Shown piece by piece: positions 25,839 through 33,817 of a stretch of DNA of 64,000 nt; the stretch's first letter is position 1; each line of letters opens with the position of its first letter. The notes below the pieces were generated by a model, which did no database searches, had not been told where the DNA came from, and saw nothing but the letters and a program-made list of their open reading frames with translations. The stretch comes from Streptomyces cellostaticus. Lineage in GTDB: Bacteria > Actinomycetota > Actinomycetes > Streptomycetales > Streptomycetaceae. The position numbers and the translations under genes were made by a program. The stretch lies in contig NZ_KQ948044.1 of NCBI RefSeq assembly GCF_001513965.1, positions 1-64,000 on the forward strand, given 5' to 3'.

Positions 25839-26999
25839 TTACGCGCCCCAACCGGCCTGTTGCCCCCCAACCCGCTCGGCAACGATCCTCTCCGCCCACC
25901 CGGACCGCGCATACGCAGCCAACGGATCGCCGTCCAACCCCATCTCTTCCCGAAGCTCCGCAAGTAACGGCCGCACATCCGTGTTGTACGCATCCATCAG
26001 CACGGCATGGGCACCCAGCACATCACCGGCCGCCTGCGCCGCAGCCAGCGACGACCGGTCGACGAGCAGCGCCTTCGCCGTCGCTTCCTGCACATTCATC
26101 ACCGACCGGATGATCGCCGGAATCTTCGCCTCGATGGTGTGGCACTGATCCAGCATGAACGCGACCTCGGAGGTGAACCCATCCCCACGCACCACCTCAT
26201 ACATGATCCGGAACAACTGGAACGGATCCGCGGCCCCCACCATCAGGTCGTCATCCGCATAGAACCGCGAGTTGAAGTCGAACCCGCCGAGCTTCCCCTC
26301 CCGCAGCAGCGTGGCCACGATGAACTCGATGTTGGTGCCGGGTGCATGGTGCCCGGTGTCGACCACGACCTGGGCCTTGGAGCCGAGCTTGAGACAGTGC
26401 ACGTACGCCGTCCCCCAGTCCGGCACATCCGTCGTATAGAACGCCGGCTCGAAGAACTTGTACTCCAGCAGCATCCGCTGCCCGTCCCCGAGCCGCCCGT
26501 ACACCTCGGAGAGCCCCTCGGCCAGCCGGTCCTGCCGCGCCCGGACGTCATCCTGGCCGGGATAGTTCGTACCGTCCGCGAACCACAGCTTCAGATCGGC
26601 GGAGCCCGTCGCGTCCATGATGTCGACGCACTCCAGCAGGTGATCCACGGCCTTACGGCGCACCGCCGCATCCGGATGACAGATGCTGCCCAGCTTGTAG
26701 TCGTCGTCCTGGAACGTGTTGGAGTTGATCGCGCCCAGCCCGACCCCGCGCTCCTCGGCGAACTTGGCCAGCGCCGCGTAGTCGTCGACCTTGTCCCAGG
26801 GGATGTGCAGGGCGACGGTCGGCGCCACACCCGTGAACGCGTGCACCTGGGCCGCGTCCTCCAGCTTCTCCCACGGCGAGCGCGGCACGCCTGCCTGTGT
26901 GAACACCTTGAAACGGGTCCCCGAGTTCCCGTACGCCCACGACGGCGTCTCGACGGCCTGGGTCTTGAGCGCGGTCTTCACCGCGGCGAGGTCGGTCAC
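25839..26999 (-). CDS. rhaI: L-rhamnose isomerase
   Basis: A 386-residue TIM-barrel isomerase with a GTG start at 26999 behind AGGAG. The metal/substrate region reads VVVDTGHHAPGTNIE and later FDFNSRFYADDDLMVG, the two acidic/His clusters of the rhamnose isomerase family found in actinomycetes, Pseudomonas stutzeri and related bacteria (not the E. coli RhaA type). It converts L-rhamnose to L-rhamnulose in the cytoplasm. It is the first gene of the leftward catabolic series. A LacI-type operator lies 41-52 bases upstream. Confidence 0.95.
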   Translation of the reverse strand: MTDLAAVKTALKTQAVETPSWAYGNSGTRFKVFTQAGVPRSPWEKLEDAAQVHAFTGVAPTVALHIPWDKVDDYAALAKFAEERGVGLGAINSNTFQDDDYKLGSICHPDAAVRRKAVDHLLECVDIMDATGSADLKLWFADGTNYPGQDDVRARQDRLAEGLSEVYGRLGDGQRMLLEYKFFEPAFYTTDVPDWGTAYVHCLKLGSKAQVVVDTGHHAPGTNIEFIVATLLREGKLGGFDFNSRFYADDDLMVGAADPFQLFRIMYEVVRGDGFTSEVAFMLDQCHTIEAKIPAIIRSVMNVQEATAKALLVDRSSLAAAQAAGDVLGAHAVLMDAYNTDVRPLLAELREEMGLDGDPLAAYARSGWAERIVAERVGGQQAGWGA

Positions 27000-27039
27000 T
27001 TCGGGGCTCCTGTGGTGTGGGCCGGAATGCCTGAGCGTG

Positions 27040-27051
27040 TGAAACGATTCA
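27040..27051 (-). promoter_or_regulatory. LacI-type operator of the rhaI promoter
   Basis: TGAAACGATTCA is a near-palindrome with a central CG, located 41-52 bases upstream of the rhaI start. It matches a second site, TGAAACCTTTCA, in front of the divergent importer operon. It is the probable binding site of the LacI regulator encoded at 33818-34843. Confidence 0.75.
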
Positions 27052-27205
27052 GAACGGCAAGCTATGAGTCGCCCGGAGGGGTGTCAAGCGATCCGGCCAA
27101 CCCCGTTTCCCGTGACTCGTCCGTGCCCTTCGGCTATCGAAATTTTTTCGACACGGACCCATTGACGTGACATGGCCGGGGTGCCTAACGTCCCGGCAAT
27201 CCAGT

Positions 27206-27217
27206 TGAAACCTTTCA
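27206..27217 (+). promoter_or_regulatory. LacI-type operator of the rhamnose importer operon
   Basis: TGAAACCTTTCA, 44-55 bases upstream of the ATPase gene start at 27261. It shares TGAAAC..TTCA with the site at 27040-27051 and sits at the same distance from its gene, consistent with joint control of both arms by one repressor. Confidence 0.75.
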
Positions 27218-27260
27218 CGACGCCGTGAGGCGGTGCCGCCGGTGTCGTCGAGGAGCCCCC

Positions 27261-28778
27261 ATGACCCACCCGCCTGACCCGGGACCGGCCCCGGTGCTGG
27301 CCCTGAGGGACGTGTCCAAGTCCTTCGGTGCCGTGCGCGCCCTGCGGGGCGTCTCCCTGGAGCTGCTGCCCGGTGAGGTGCATGCGCTCGCCGGGGAGAA
27401 CGGCGCGGGCAAGTCGACCCTGATCAAGACGCTCGCGGGGGTGCACCGACCGGACTGGGGGCAGGTGCTGCTCGACGGCGAGCCCGTCGTCTTCCACGGT
27501 CCCGGTGACGCCCGCGACGCCGGCATCGCCGTGATCTACCAGGAACCGACCCTCTTTCCCGATCTGTCGATCGCCGAGAACATCTTCATGGGCCGCCAGC
27601 CCCGCCGGGCCCTGGGCCGGATCGACCACAAGGCCACCCACGCGGCCACCGCCGCTCTGATGAAACGGCTGGGCGTGGACCTCGATCCCGACCGTCCGGC
27701 GCGCGGACTGTCGATCGCGGACCAGCAGATCGTGGAGATCGCCAAGGCGCTCTCCTTCGACGCCCGTGTGCTGATCATGGACGAGCCGACGGCCGCGCTG
27801 ACCGGCAGCGAGGTCGCCCGTCTCTTCGGCGTCGTGCGCACCCTGCGCGACCAGGGAGCGGCGGTGTTGTTCATCTCGCACCGGCTGGAGGAGATCTTCC
27901 AGATCTGCCGGCGGGTGACGACGCTGCGGGACGGTGCCTGGATCGCCGGCGAGCCCCTCGCCGGCATGACCGAGGACGACCTGGTCCGCCGCATGGTCGG
28001 CCGCGACCTGGACGAGCTCTACCCCAAGCAGGACGTCACGCCCGGCGAACTCGCCCTGAGCGTGCGCCGGCTGACCCGCGAGGGCGTCTTCACCGACGTG
28101 TCCTTCGAGGTCCGGCGCGGTGAGATCGTCGGTCTCGCCGGGCTGGTGGGCGCCGGCCGCACCGAGGTCGCCCGGGCGGTCTTCGGCATCGACCGCTGGG
28201 ACGCGGGCGAGGTCGAGGTCGACGGCCGCAGGCTCACCAACGGCGCCCCCTCCACCGCGATGACCGCAGGCCTCGCCCTGGTCCCCGAGGACCGGCGCGC
28301 CCAGGGCCTGGTGATGGACATGTCCATCGAACGCAACATCGGCCTCACCGGGCTCCGTACGACGGTGAAGGCCGGGCTGATGGACCGCGGTGCCGAGCGC
28401 AGCCGTTCCCTCGACTGGGCGGTGAAGCTCCAGGTGAAGTACGCCCGGATCGCCGACGCCGTCTCCACCCTCTCCGGCGGCAACCAGCAGAAGGTCGTCC
28501 TCGCCAAGTGGCTCGCCACCGGCCCGAAGGTGCTGATCGTGGACGAGCCGACGCGCGGGATCGACGTCGGTACGAAGGCCGAAGTGCACCGGCTGCTGAG
28601 CCAGCTGGCGGCCGACGGGGTCGCCGTCCTGATGATCTCCTCCGACCTGCCCGAGATCCTCGGCATGGCCGACCGCGTGCTGGTGATGCACGAGGGCCGG
28701 ATCACCGCCGAGATCCCCCGCTCCGAAGCCACCGAGGAGACCGTGATGGCTGCAGCCACCGGGAGGGCCGCCGCATGA
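27261..28778 (+). CDS. rhaT: Rhamnose ABC transporter ATP-binding protein (two nucleotide-binding domains)
   Basis: A 505-residue sugar-transport ATPase starting at ATG 27261 behind GAGGA. It contains two ATPase halves. The first has Walker A GENGAGKST and Walker B VLIMDEPTAAL. The second has a modified Walker A LVGAGRTE, the signature LSGGNQQKVVLAKWL and VLIVDEPTRGID. This tandem form is typical of the CUT2 family (ribose, xylose, rhamnose). It is coupled by an ATGA overlap to the first permease. Operon partners and the flanking rhamnose enzymes indicate L-rhamnose as substrate. Confidence 0.94.
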   Translation: MTHPPDPGPAPVLALRDVSKSFGAVRALRGVSLELLPGEVHALAGENGAGKSTLIKTLAGVHRPDWGQVLLDGEPVVFHGPGDARDAGIAVIYQEPTLFPDLSIAENIFMGRQPRRALGRIDHKATHAATAALMKRLGVDLDPDRPARGLSIADQQIVEIAKALSFDARVLIMDEPTAALTGSEVARLFGVVRTLRDQGAAVLFISHRLEEIFQICRRVTTLRDGAWIAGEPLAGMTEDDLVRRMVGRDLDELYPKQDVTPGELALSVRRLTREGVFTDVSFEVRRGEIVGLAGLVGAGRTEVARAVFGIDRWDAGEVEVDGRRLTNGAPSTAMTAGLALVPEDRRAQGLVMDMSIERNIGLTGLRTTVKAGLMDRGAERSRSLDWAVKLQVKYARIADAVSTLSGGNQQKVVLAKWLATGPKVLIVDEPTRGIDVGTKAEVHRLLSQLAADGVAVLMISSDLPEILGMADRVLVMHEGRITAEIPRSEATEETVMAAATGRAAA

Positions 28779-29845
28779 CGGTGACCGCACCCGACCACGC
28801 CCCGCCCGCCGAGGTGCCCCGCTCCAGCGGCACCACGCTGGTGGACCGTGTCTTCAAGATGCGCGAACTCGCCATCCTGGTCGTGTTCCTGGTGATGATC
28901 GCCGTCACCCAGGCGGGCAACAGCGAGTTCCTGTCCGAGCAGGGCATCAAGGACCTGCTGCTGAACGCGACGATCCTGGTGCTGGTCGCCACCGGCCAGT
29001 GCCTGGTCGTCATCACCCGCAACGTCGATCTGTCGGTCGGCTCCACCCTCGGCATCAGCGCCTTCGCCGCCGGCACCTACCTCCACGGCGGCGGCAACCC
29101 CGTCGTCGCGATCGCCCTGGCGGTCCTGCTCGGCATCGGCTTCGGGCTGCTGAACGGTCTGCTCGTCAGCCTCGGCCAGGTACCCGCCCTCGTCGTCACG
29201 CTCGGCACCCTGTACATCATCCGCGGCCTCGACTCCATCTGGGTCGGCTCCCGGCAGATCACCGCGGCCGACCTCCCCGGCGGATTCGTGGACTTCGGCT
29301 CCGGCGGACTCTCGGCGATCCCCTGGCTCGCCCTGATCGCCCTCGCCGTGCTCGTCGCCACCGCCTACTACCTCAAACACTTCGGCAGCGGCCGGGAACT
29401 GTACGCCCTCGGCTCCAACCCGGAGGCCGCCCGGCTGGCCGGCATCCCCGTGCGGGCGCGGATCCTGACCGCCTACACCGTCTGCGGCGCCCTCGCCGGA
29501 CTCGCCGGCGCCCTGTACCTGGCCCGGTTCGGCAACGCCGACTCCGGCACCGGCAACGGCTACGAACTCACCGTCGTCAGCGCGGTCGTGGTGGGCGGCG
29601 TGGCCTTCACCGGAGGCTCCGGCAGCGTCTACGGCGCCGCCCTCGGCGGGCTGCTGCTCACGTCCGTCAACAGTGTGCTGCCCGCGCTCGGCGTCAGCTC
29701 GGTCTGGGTGCTCGCCATCAACGGCGTCCTGCTGCTGCTCGCCATCGCGGTCGACCGGATCGTCGCGCTCCGGGTGGCCGCCGCCCTGAAGAAGAAGTCG
29801 GCCCCGCGGAACGCCGCCCTGACGAAGGAGAACTCCGGTGCCTGA
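28775..29845 (+). CDS. rhaP: Rhamnose ABC transporter permease 1
   Basis: A 356-residue CUT2-family permease with an N-terminal cytoplasmic stretch of about 35 residues and 8-10 membrane segments. Typical motifs are NVDLSVGSTLGISAFAAG, LGTLYIIRGLDSIWVG and the EAA-like region YALGSNPEAARLAGIPV. Its start overlaps the ATPase stop (ATGA), and its end overlaps the second permease by 8 bases. It forms the membrane channel with the second permease for L-rhamnose uptake. Confidence 0.93.
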   Translation: MTVTAPDHAPPAEVPRSSGTTLVDRVFKMRELAILVVFLVMIAVTQAGNSEFLSEQGIKDLLLNATILVLVATGQCLVVITRNVDLSVGSTLGISAFAAGTYLHGGGNPVVAIALAVLLGIGFGLLNGLLVSLGQVPALVVTLGTLYIIRGLDSIWVGSRQITAADLPGGFVDFGSGGLSAIPWLALIALAVLVATAYYLKHFGSGRELYALGSNPEAARLAGIPVRARILTAYTVCGALAGLAGALYLARFGNADSGTGNGYELTVVSAVVVGGVAFTGGSGSVYGAALGGLLLTSVNSVLPALGVSSVWVLAINGVLLLLAIAVDRIVALRVAAALKKKSAPRNAALTKENSGA

Positions 29846-30803
29846 GCCACTGACCCGCGCCCTTCGCTGGGACACGGTCGTCGGCGCGCTCCTGATCGTC
29901 CTGTTGCTCCTGTCGTTCGGCTTCGTGGACGGCTTCGGAAACGCCCTCAACCTGTCCTTCCTCATCGGCAACACGCTCCCCATCGCCCTGGTCGCCCTGC
30001 CCATGACCCTGCTCGTGGTCTGCGGGGAGATCGACCTCTCCGTCGCCTCCACCGCCGGGCTGTCCGGGGCGGTGATGGGCAAGCTGTGGAACGAGGGCAT
30101 GGCCATCGAGACGATCATCCCGGTCTGCCTGCTGCTGGGTGTGGCGTGCGGGCTGGTCAACGGCCTGCTGGTGACCCGGCTCGGGCTGCCCTCCCTCGCC
30201 GTCACCATCGGCACGCTCGCCGCCTACCGGGGCGTCGCACAGATCGTGCTCGGCTCGGACGCGGTGACCGACTTCCCCACGCAGTACCTCGACTTCGCCG
30301 CCGGACGCCTCGGTGGCACCTTCCTCCCGCAGGCCTTCCTGCCCTTCCTGGTGCTGCTCGCCATCGCCGTGGTCGTCCTGCACGCCACCCCGTTCGGCCG
30401 CTCGCTGTTCGCGATCGGCGCCGGCGAGGAGGCTGCGCGCTTTGCCGGGATCCGGGTGAGGCGGACCAAGCTGGTCCTCTTCGTCACCACCGGGTTCATG
30501 TCCGCGTTCACCGGTGTCTTCTGGGCGCTGCACTACGCCAGCGCGCGGTATGACAACGCCTCGGGGCTCGAACTCTCCGTTGTCGCAGCCGTGTTGCTGG
30601 GCGGGATCGACTTCGACGGGGGCAAGGGGACGCTCGGCGGTGCGATTGCCGGTGTCGTTCTGCTCGGGGCGTTGCAGAACGTGATGAGTCTGCTGAATGT
30701 CTCCGCGCAGTCGCAGATTGTTGTGACCGGTGTGCTGCTTGTTGTTTCTGTGCTCGGGCCTCGGGTCGCACGGCAGATCTTCGCGGCGCAGCGGTCCGTT
30801 TGA
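29838..30803 (+). CDS. rhaQ: Rhamnose ABC transporter permease 2
   Basis: A 321-residue CUT2 permease beginning at GTG 29838 within the end of the first permease gene. It shows EIDLSVASTAGLSGAVMG, VTIGTLAAYRGVAQIVLG and AIGAGEEAARFAGIRV, and about 8-10 hydrophobic segments. The two permeases are related but not identical, as in Rhizobium RhaP/RhaQ. It is followed by a hairpin-forming intergenic repeat before the binding-protein gene. Confidence 0.93.
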   Translation: MPEPLTRALRWDTVVGALLIVLLLLSFGFVDGFGNALNLSFLIGNTLPIALVALPMTLLVVCGEIDLSVASTAGLSGAVMGKLWNEGMAIETIIPVCLLLGVACGLVNGLLVTRLGLPSLAVTIGTLAAYRGVAQIVLGSDAVTDFPTQYLDFAAGRLGGTFLPQAFLPFLVLLAIAVVVLHATPFGRSLFAIGAGEEAARFAGIRVRRTKLVLFVTTGFMSAFTGVFWALHYASARYDNASGLELSVVAAVLLGGIDFDGGKGTLGGAIAGVVLLGALQNVMSLLNVSAQSQIVVTGVLLVVSVLGPRVARQIFAAQRSV

Positions 30804-30862
30804 AAGCTGCGGGCCGTCTGCGGTTGCTCGCGCAGTTCCCCGCGCCCCTGAAGGGGCGCACC
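30804..30862. repeat. Dispersed intergenic repeat with stable hairpin, between rhaQ and rhaS
   Basis: Contains CGCAGTTCCCCGCGCCCCTG and a hairpin at 30842-30859 (GCGCCCCT pairing with AGGGGCGC). The same kind of sequence is scattered through Streptomyces intergenic regions and is related in reverse orientation to 25741-25814. Lying inside the operon, it could tune expression of the downstream binding protein relative to the permeases. Confidence 0.65.
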
Positions 30863-30891
30863 ACACTCACCTCGTAACAAGGGACCATACG

Positions 30892-31971
30892 ATGCTCAAG
30901 CCATCCCTGCGCCGCACCGGCGCCGCCCTCGCCGCCGCAACCTCCCTCGCCCTCGCCCTCACCGCCTGCGGCGGCACCACCAAGAACGACGTGAAGGCGG
31001 ACGACGCCTCGGCCGCCTCGGCCGGCAAGGCCGACCCGAACGCGGCCACCAAGAAGGGCCTGACCGTCGGTTTCCTGCCCAAGCAGGTCAACAACCCGTA
31101 CTTCACCACCGCCGACAAGGGCGGCGAGAAGGCCCTCGGCGAGCTGGGCTCGAAGTACAAGGAGGTGGGTCCGAGCAGCGCCACCGACACGTCGGGCCAG
31201 GTGAGTTACGTCAACACCCTCACCCAGCAGCAGGTGAACGCGATCGCCGTCTCCGCTCAGGACCCGGGAGCGCTGTGCACCGCGCTCAAGCAGGCCATGA
31301 CGAACGGCATCAAGGTCGTCACCTACGACTCCGACACCAACCCCGGCTGCCGCAACGCGTTCGCCTCGCAGGCGTCCGCCGAGGACCTGGGCCGCACCGA
31401 GGTGCAGCTGCTGGCCGAACAGATCGGCTACAAGGGCGAGATCGCGGTCCTGTCCGCCGCACAGACCGCGACGAACCAGAACACCTGGATCGGCTACATG
31501 AAGGACGAGCTGAAGGACCCCAAGTACAAGAACGTCAAGCTCGTCAAGATCGCCTACGGCAACGACGACGCCCAGCAGTCCTTCCAGCAGACCCAGGGCC
31601 TCCTCCAGGAGCACCCGGACCTGAAGGGGATCATCTCCCCGACCACCGTCGGCATCAAGGCCGCCGCCCAGTACCTGTCCGGCTCCAAGTACAAGGGCAA
31701 GGTCAGGCTGACCGGCCTCGGCACCCCGAACGACATGCGCAAGTACGTCAAGAACGGGACCGTCGACGCCTTCGAGCTGTGGGACCCGGCGGCCCTCGGC
31801 GACCTCGCCGCCCGCACCGCCGTCGCCCTCGCGTCCGGTCAGATCAGCGGCAAGGAGGGCGAGACCTTCAAGGCCGGCTCCACGTCCGTCACGATCGGCA
31901 AGGACGGCGTGATCAACCTCGGCAAGCCGACCGTGTTCGACGCCAAGAACATCGACCGGTTCAACTTCTAG
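30892..31971 (+). CDS. rhaS: Rhamnose ABC transporter substrate-binding lipoprotein
   Basis: A 359-residue lipoprotein starting at ATG 30892, with lipobox LTAC (Cys26). The mature part is a type-1 periplasmic-binding domain: LTVGFLPKQVNNPYFTTADKGGEKA in the first lobe (shown here in part as FLPKQVNNPYF), AVSAQDPGALCTALKQA, and YDSDTNPGCRNAFASQA. The set resembles rhamnose-binding RhaS. It captures L-rhamnose outside the membrane and delivers it to the RhaP/RhaQ channel. Confidence 0.93.
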   Translation: MLKPSLRRTGAALAAATSLALALTACGGTTKNDVKADDASAASAGKADPNAATKKGLTVGFLPKQVNNPYFTTADKGGEKALGELGSKYKEVGPSSATDTSGQVSYVNTLTQQQVNAIAVSAQDPGALCTALKQAMTNGIKVVTYDSDTNPGCRNAFASQASAEDLGRTEVQLLAEQIGYKGEIAVLSAAQTATNQNTWIGYMKDELKDPKYKNVKLVKIAYGNDDAQQSFQQTQGLLQEHPDLKGIISPTTVGIKAAAQYLSGSKYKGKVRLTGLGTPNDMRKYVKNGTVDAFELWDPAALGDLAARTAVALASGQISGKEGETFKAGSTSVTIGKDGVINLGKPTVFDAKNIDRFNF

Positions 31972-31988
31972 TGGATCAGGGGCTGTTG

Positions 31989-32309
31989 ATGCAGCGTGTG
32001 TGCTTCCTGCTGAAGGTCCGGGCGGAGCGCCTCGACGAGTACCGCGAGCGGCATGCCGACGTGTGGCCCGAGATGCTCGACGCCCTGCGGGCGACCGGCT
32101 GGCACAACTACTCGCTGTTCCTGCGCGAGGACGGACTGCTCGTCGGCTACCTGGAGACCGAGGACTTCGCCGCCGCCCGGGCAGGCATGGAGGCCACCGA
32201 CGTCAACGCCCGCTGGCAGGCGCAGATGGCGCCGTTCTTCGAGTCGCTGGACGGCGCCCGGCCCGACGAGGCCATGAAACCGCTCACCGAAGTCTTCCAC
32301 CTCGCCTGA
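31989..32309 (+). CDS. rhaM: L-rhamnose mutarotase
   Basis: A 106-residue protein starting at ATG 31989, 17 bases after the binding-protein stop, with AGGGG upstream. It shows the family sequence RVCFLLKVRAERLDEYRERH and WHNYSLFLREDGLLVGYLE, including the conserved His in YRERH and the Tyr/Trp residues of the sugar pocket. It interconverts the alpha and beta anomers of L-rhamnose, feeding the isomerase. The gene is named rhaU in Rhizobium. Confidence 0.95.
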   Translation: MQRVCFLLKVRAERLDEYRERHADVWPEMLDALRATGWHNYSLFLREDGLLVGYLETEDFAAARAGMEATDVNARWQAQMAPFFESLDGARPDEAMKPLTEVFHLA

Positions 32310-32326
32310 ACCGGAGAGTTCCGCTC

Positions 32327-33739
32327 ATGAGAAGACGTACCGTGCTGGCCACCGCCCTGCTCGCCGCCGTCACCGCCCCGGGCACGGCACGGGCCGCCGG
32401 CCCCGGCCCCTCGGTCACCAAGAAGGGCACCACCCGACTCGACTCCCAGGCCATCTACTTCGTCTCCTACGACGGCCTGGTCAACAACAACTCCTTCCAG
32501 AAGAACGGCCTGCTCACCTACAAGGGCTACCAGTACGCCGCCTGGTACACCTCCACCCGCAACGCCGTCGTCGCCCGCCGGGTCCTCGGCGGCTCCACCT
32601 GGTCGACCGTCACCCTGTCCCACACCCTCAAGAGCGACGACTCCCACAACGTCATCTCCATGGGCGTCTCCAGGACCGACGGCCGTCTCCACCTCACCAT
32701 GGACGCGCACAGCGACGGCTTCTTCTACGTCAAGTCGGTCGCCGGACTCCTCGACAACCCCGCGTCCACGGCCTGGACCGCGTCCGTCTTCGGCGCCGTA
32801 CGGACGACCCTCGACGGACTCGCGCTCACCTCACAGTTCACCTACCCCCAGTTCATTTCCACACCCGAAGGCAGACTCCAGCTCAGCTACCGCGTCGGCA
32901 TCTCCGGCAACGGCCGCAACGCCCTTGCCGAGTACGACGGTTCGGCCTGGACCGCGCTGGGGGAGTGGACCAGCTCCACCGGCACCTACACCAGCTCGCA
33001 CGGCTCCAGCAGCGCCCGCAACATGTACCTGCACGGCATCGACTACGACGCGGGCGGCCGCCTGCACGCCTTCTTCACCTGGCGGGAGCAGAACGCGGCC
33101 GTGATGTGCAGCAGCGGCGGCATCACCAACCACGACACCGGCTACGTGTACTCCACCGACCACGGCCGCACCTGGCGCAACGACGCGGGCACCCTCGTCG
33201 GCACCACCGGACGCCCGGACACCGTCGCCGTCACCGACTCCGGGCTGGTCGTCGACTCCCTCAACCCCGACCACTCCCTGATGAACCAGGAGAGCCAGGC
33301 CACCGACTCCACCGGTCTGCCCCACGCGATCATCAGCTACGTCCCGGGCCGCTTCAGCCAGTGCACCACGAACTACGTCAGCGACCGCACGGCGAACGGC
33401 CGCGCCTTCCATCTCCGCAAGAACTCCTCCGGAACGTGGCGGAAGACCGAGATCCCCGTCCCCCTGAACTCCAGCCAGCGCACCAAGCTGGTCCTGGACA
33501 GGTACGACAACGCCTACGCGGTCTTCCCCTACGGCCGGATCGCCGGTGCCTCCAAGTCCTCCGGGTACACGGACTGGGCGCTGTTGTACGACGGCAGCGG
33601 CCTGAACGCGTTCGGGGAGGTCGTGATCGACGAGACACGGGTCGGGGCGGATCACGTGCTGTCGTTCATGTACCAGGAGAAGTCGAGCGGCACGACCCCC
33701 TCGGCCCTCCATGTCGTGGACTTCGCACTCCCTGCCTGA
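32327..33739 (+). CDS. Secreted BNR-repeat beta-propeller protein, candidate rhamnose-releasing enzyme
   Basis: A 470-residue protein starting at ATG 32327, 17 bases after the mutarotase gene. Residues 1-23 are a signal peptide ending ARAAG. The body is a BNR_4-type beta-propeller: SDDSHNVISMGVSRTDGRLH with His107, then DAHSDGFFYVKS, SGGITNHDTGYVYSTDHGRTW and NYVSDRTANGRAFHL (each cited in part). Polysaccharide lyases and glycosidases acting on ulvan or on rhamnose-glucuronate ends of arabinogalactan (families PL24, PL25, PL42, GH145) share this fold. Its place in the rhamnose operon suggests it frees rhamnose or a rhamnose-containing fragment outside the cell. The family-level call is firm; the activity is inference. 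Confidence 0.8.
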   Translation: MRRRTVLATALLAAVTAPGTARAAGPGPSVTKKGTTRLDSQAIYFVSYDGLVNNNSFQKNGLLTYKGYQYAAWYTSTRNAVVARRVLGGSTWSTVTLSHTLKSDDSHNVISMGVSRTDGRLHLTMDAHSDGFFYVKSVAGLLDNPASTAWTASVFGAVRTTLDGLALTSQFTYPQFISTPEGRLQLSYRVGISGNGRNALAEYDGSAWTALGEWTSSTGTYTSSHGSSSARNMYLHGIDYDAGGRLHAFFTWREQNAAVMCSSGGITNHDTGYVYSTDHGRTWRNDAGTLVGTTGRPDTVAVTDSGLVVDSLNPDHSLMNQESQATDSTGLPHAIISYVPGRFSQCTTNYVSDRTANGRAFHLRKNSSGTWRKTEIPVPLNSSQRTKLVLDRYDNAYAVFPYGRIAGASKSSGYTDWALLYDGSGLNAFGEVVIDETRVGADHVLSFMYQEKSSGTTPSALHVVDFALPA

Positions 33740-33817
33740 CCGGTCTGTTCCGGGCGGCGGTGACGGTAATGTGAAGTCCCTCCCGCCGCCCCTCGTCCCC
33801 CTGGAGGTCTCCGCCCG

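Noticed and set aside
27084..30214. Leftward frames of 568 and 731 codons over the rhamnose importer
   Set aside because: They run antisense to genes with complete transporter motifs and contain none of their own.
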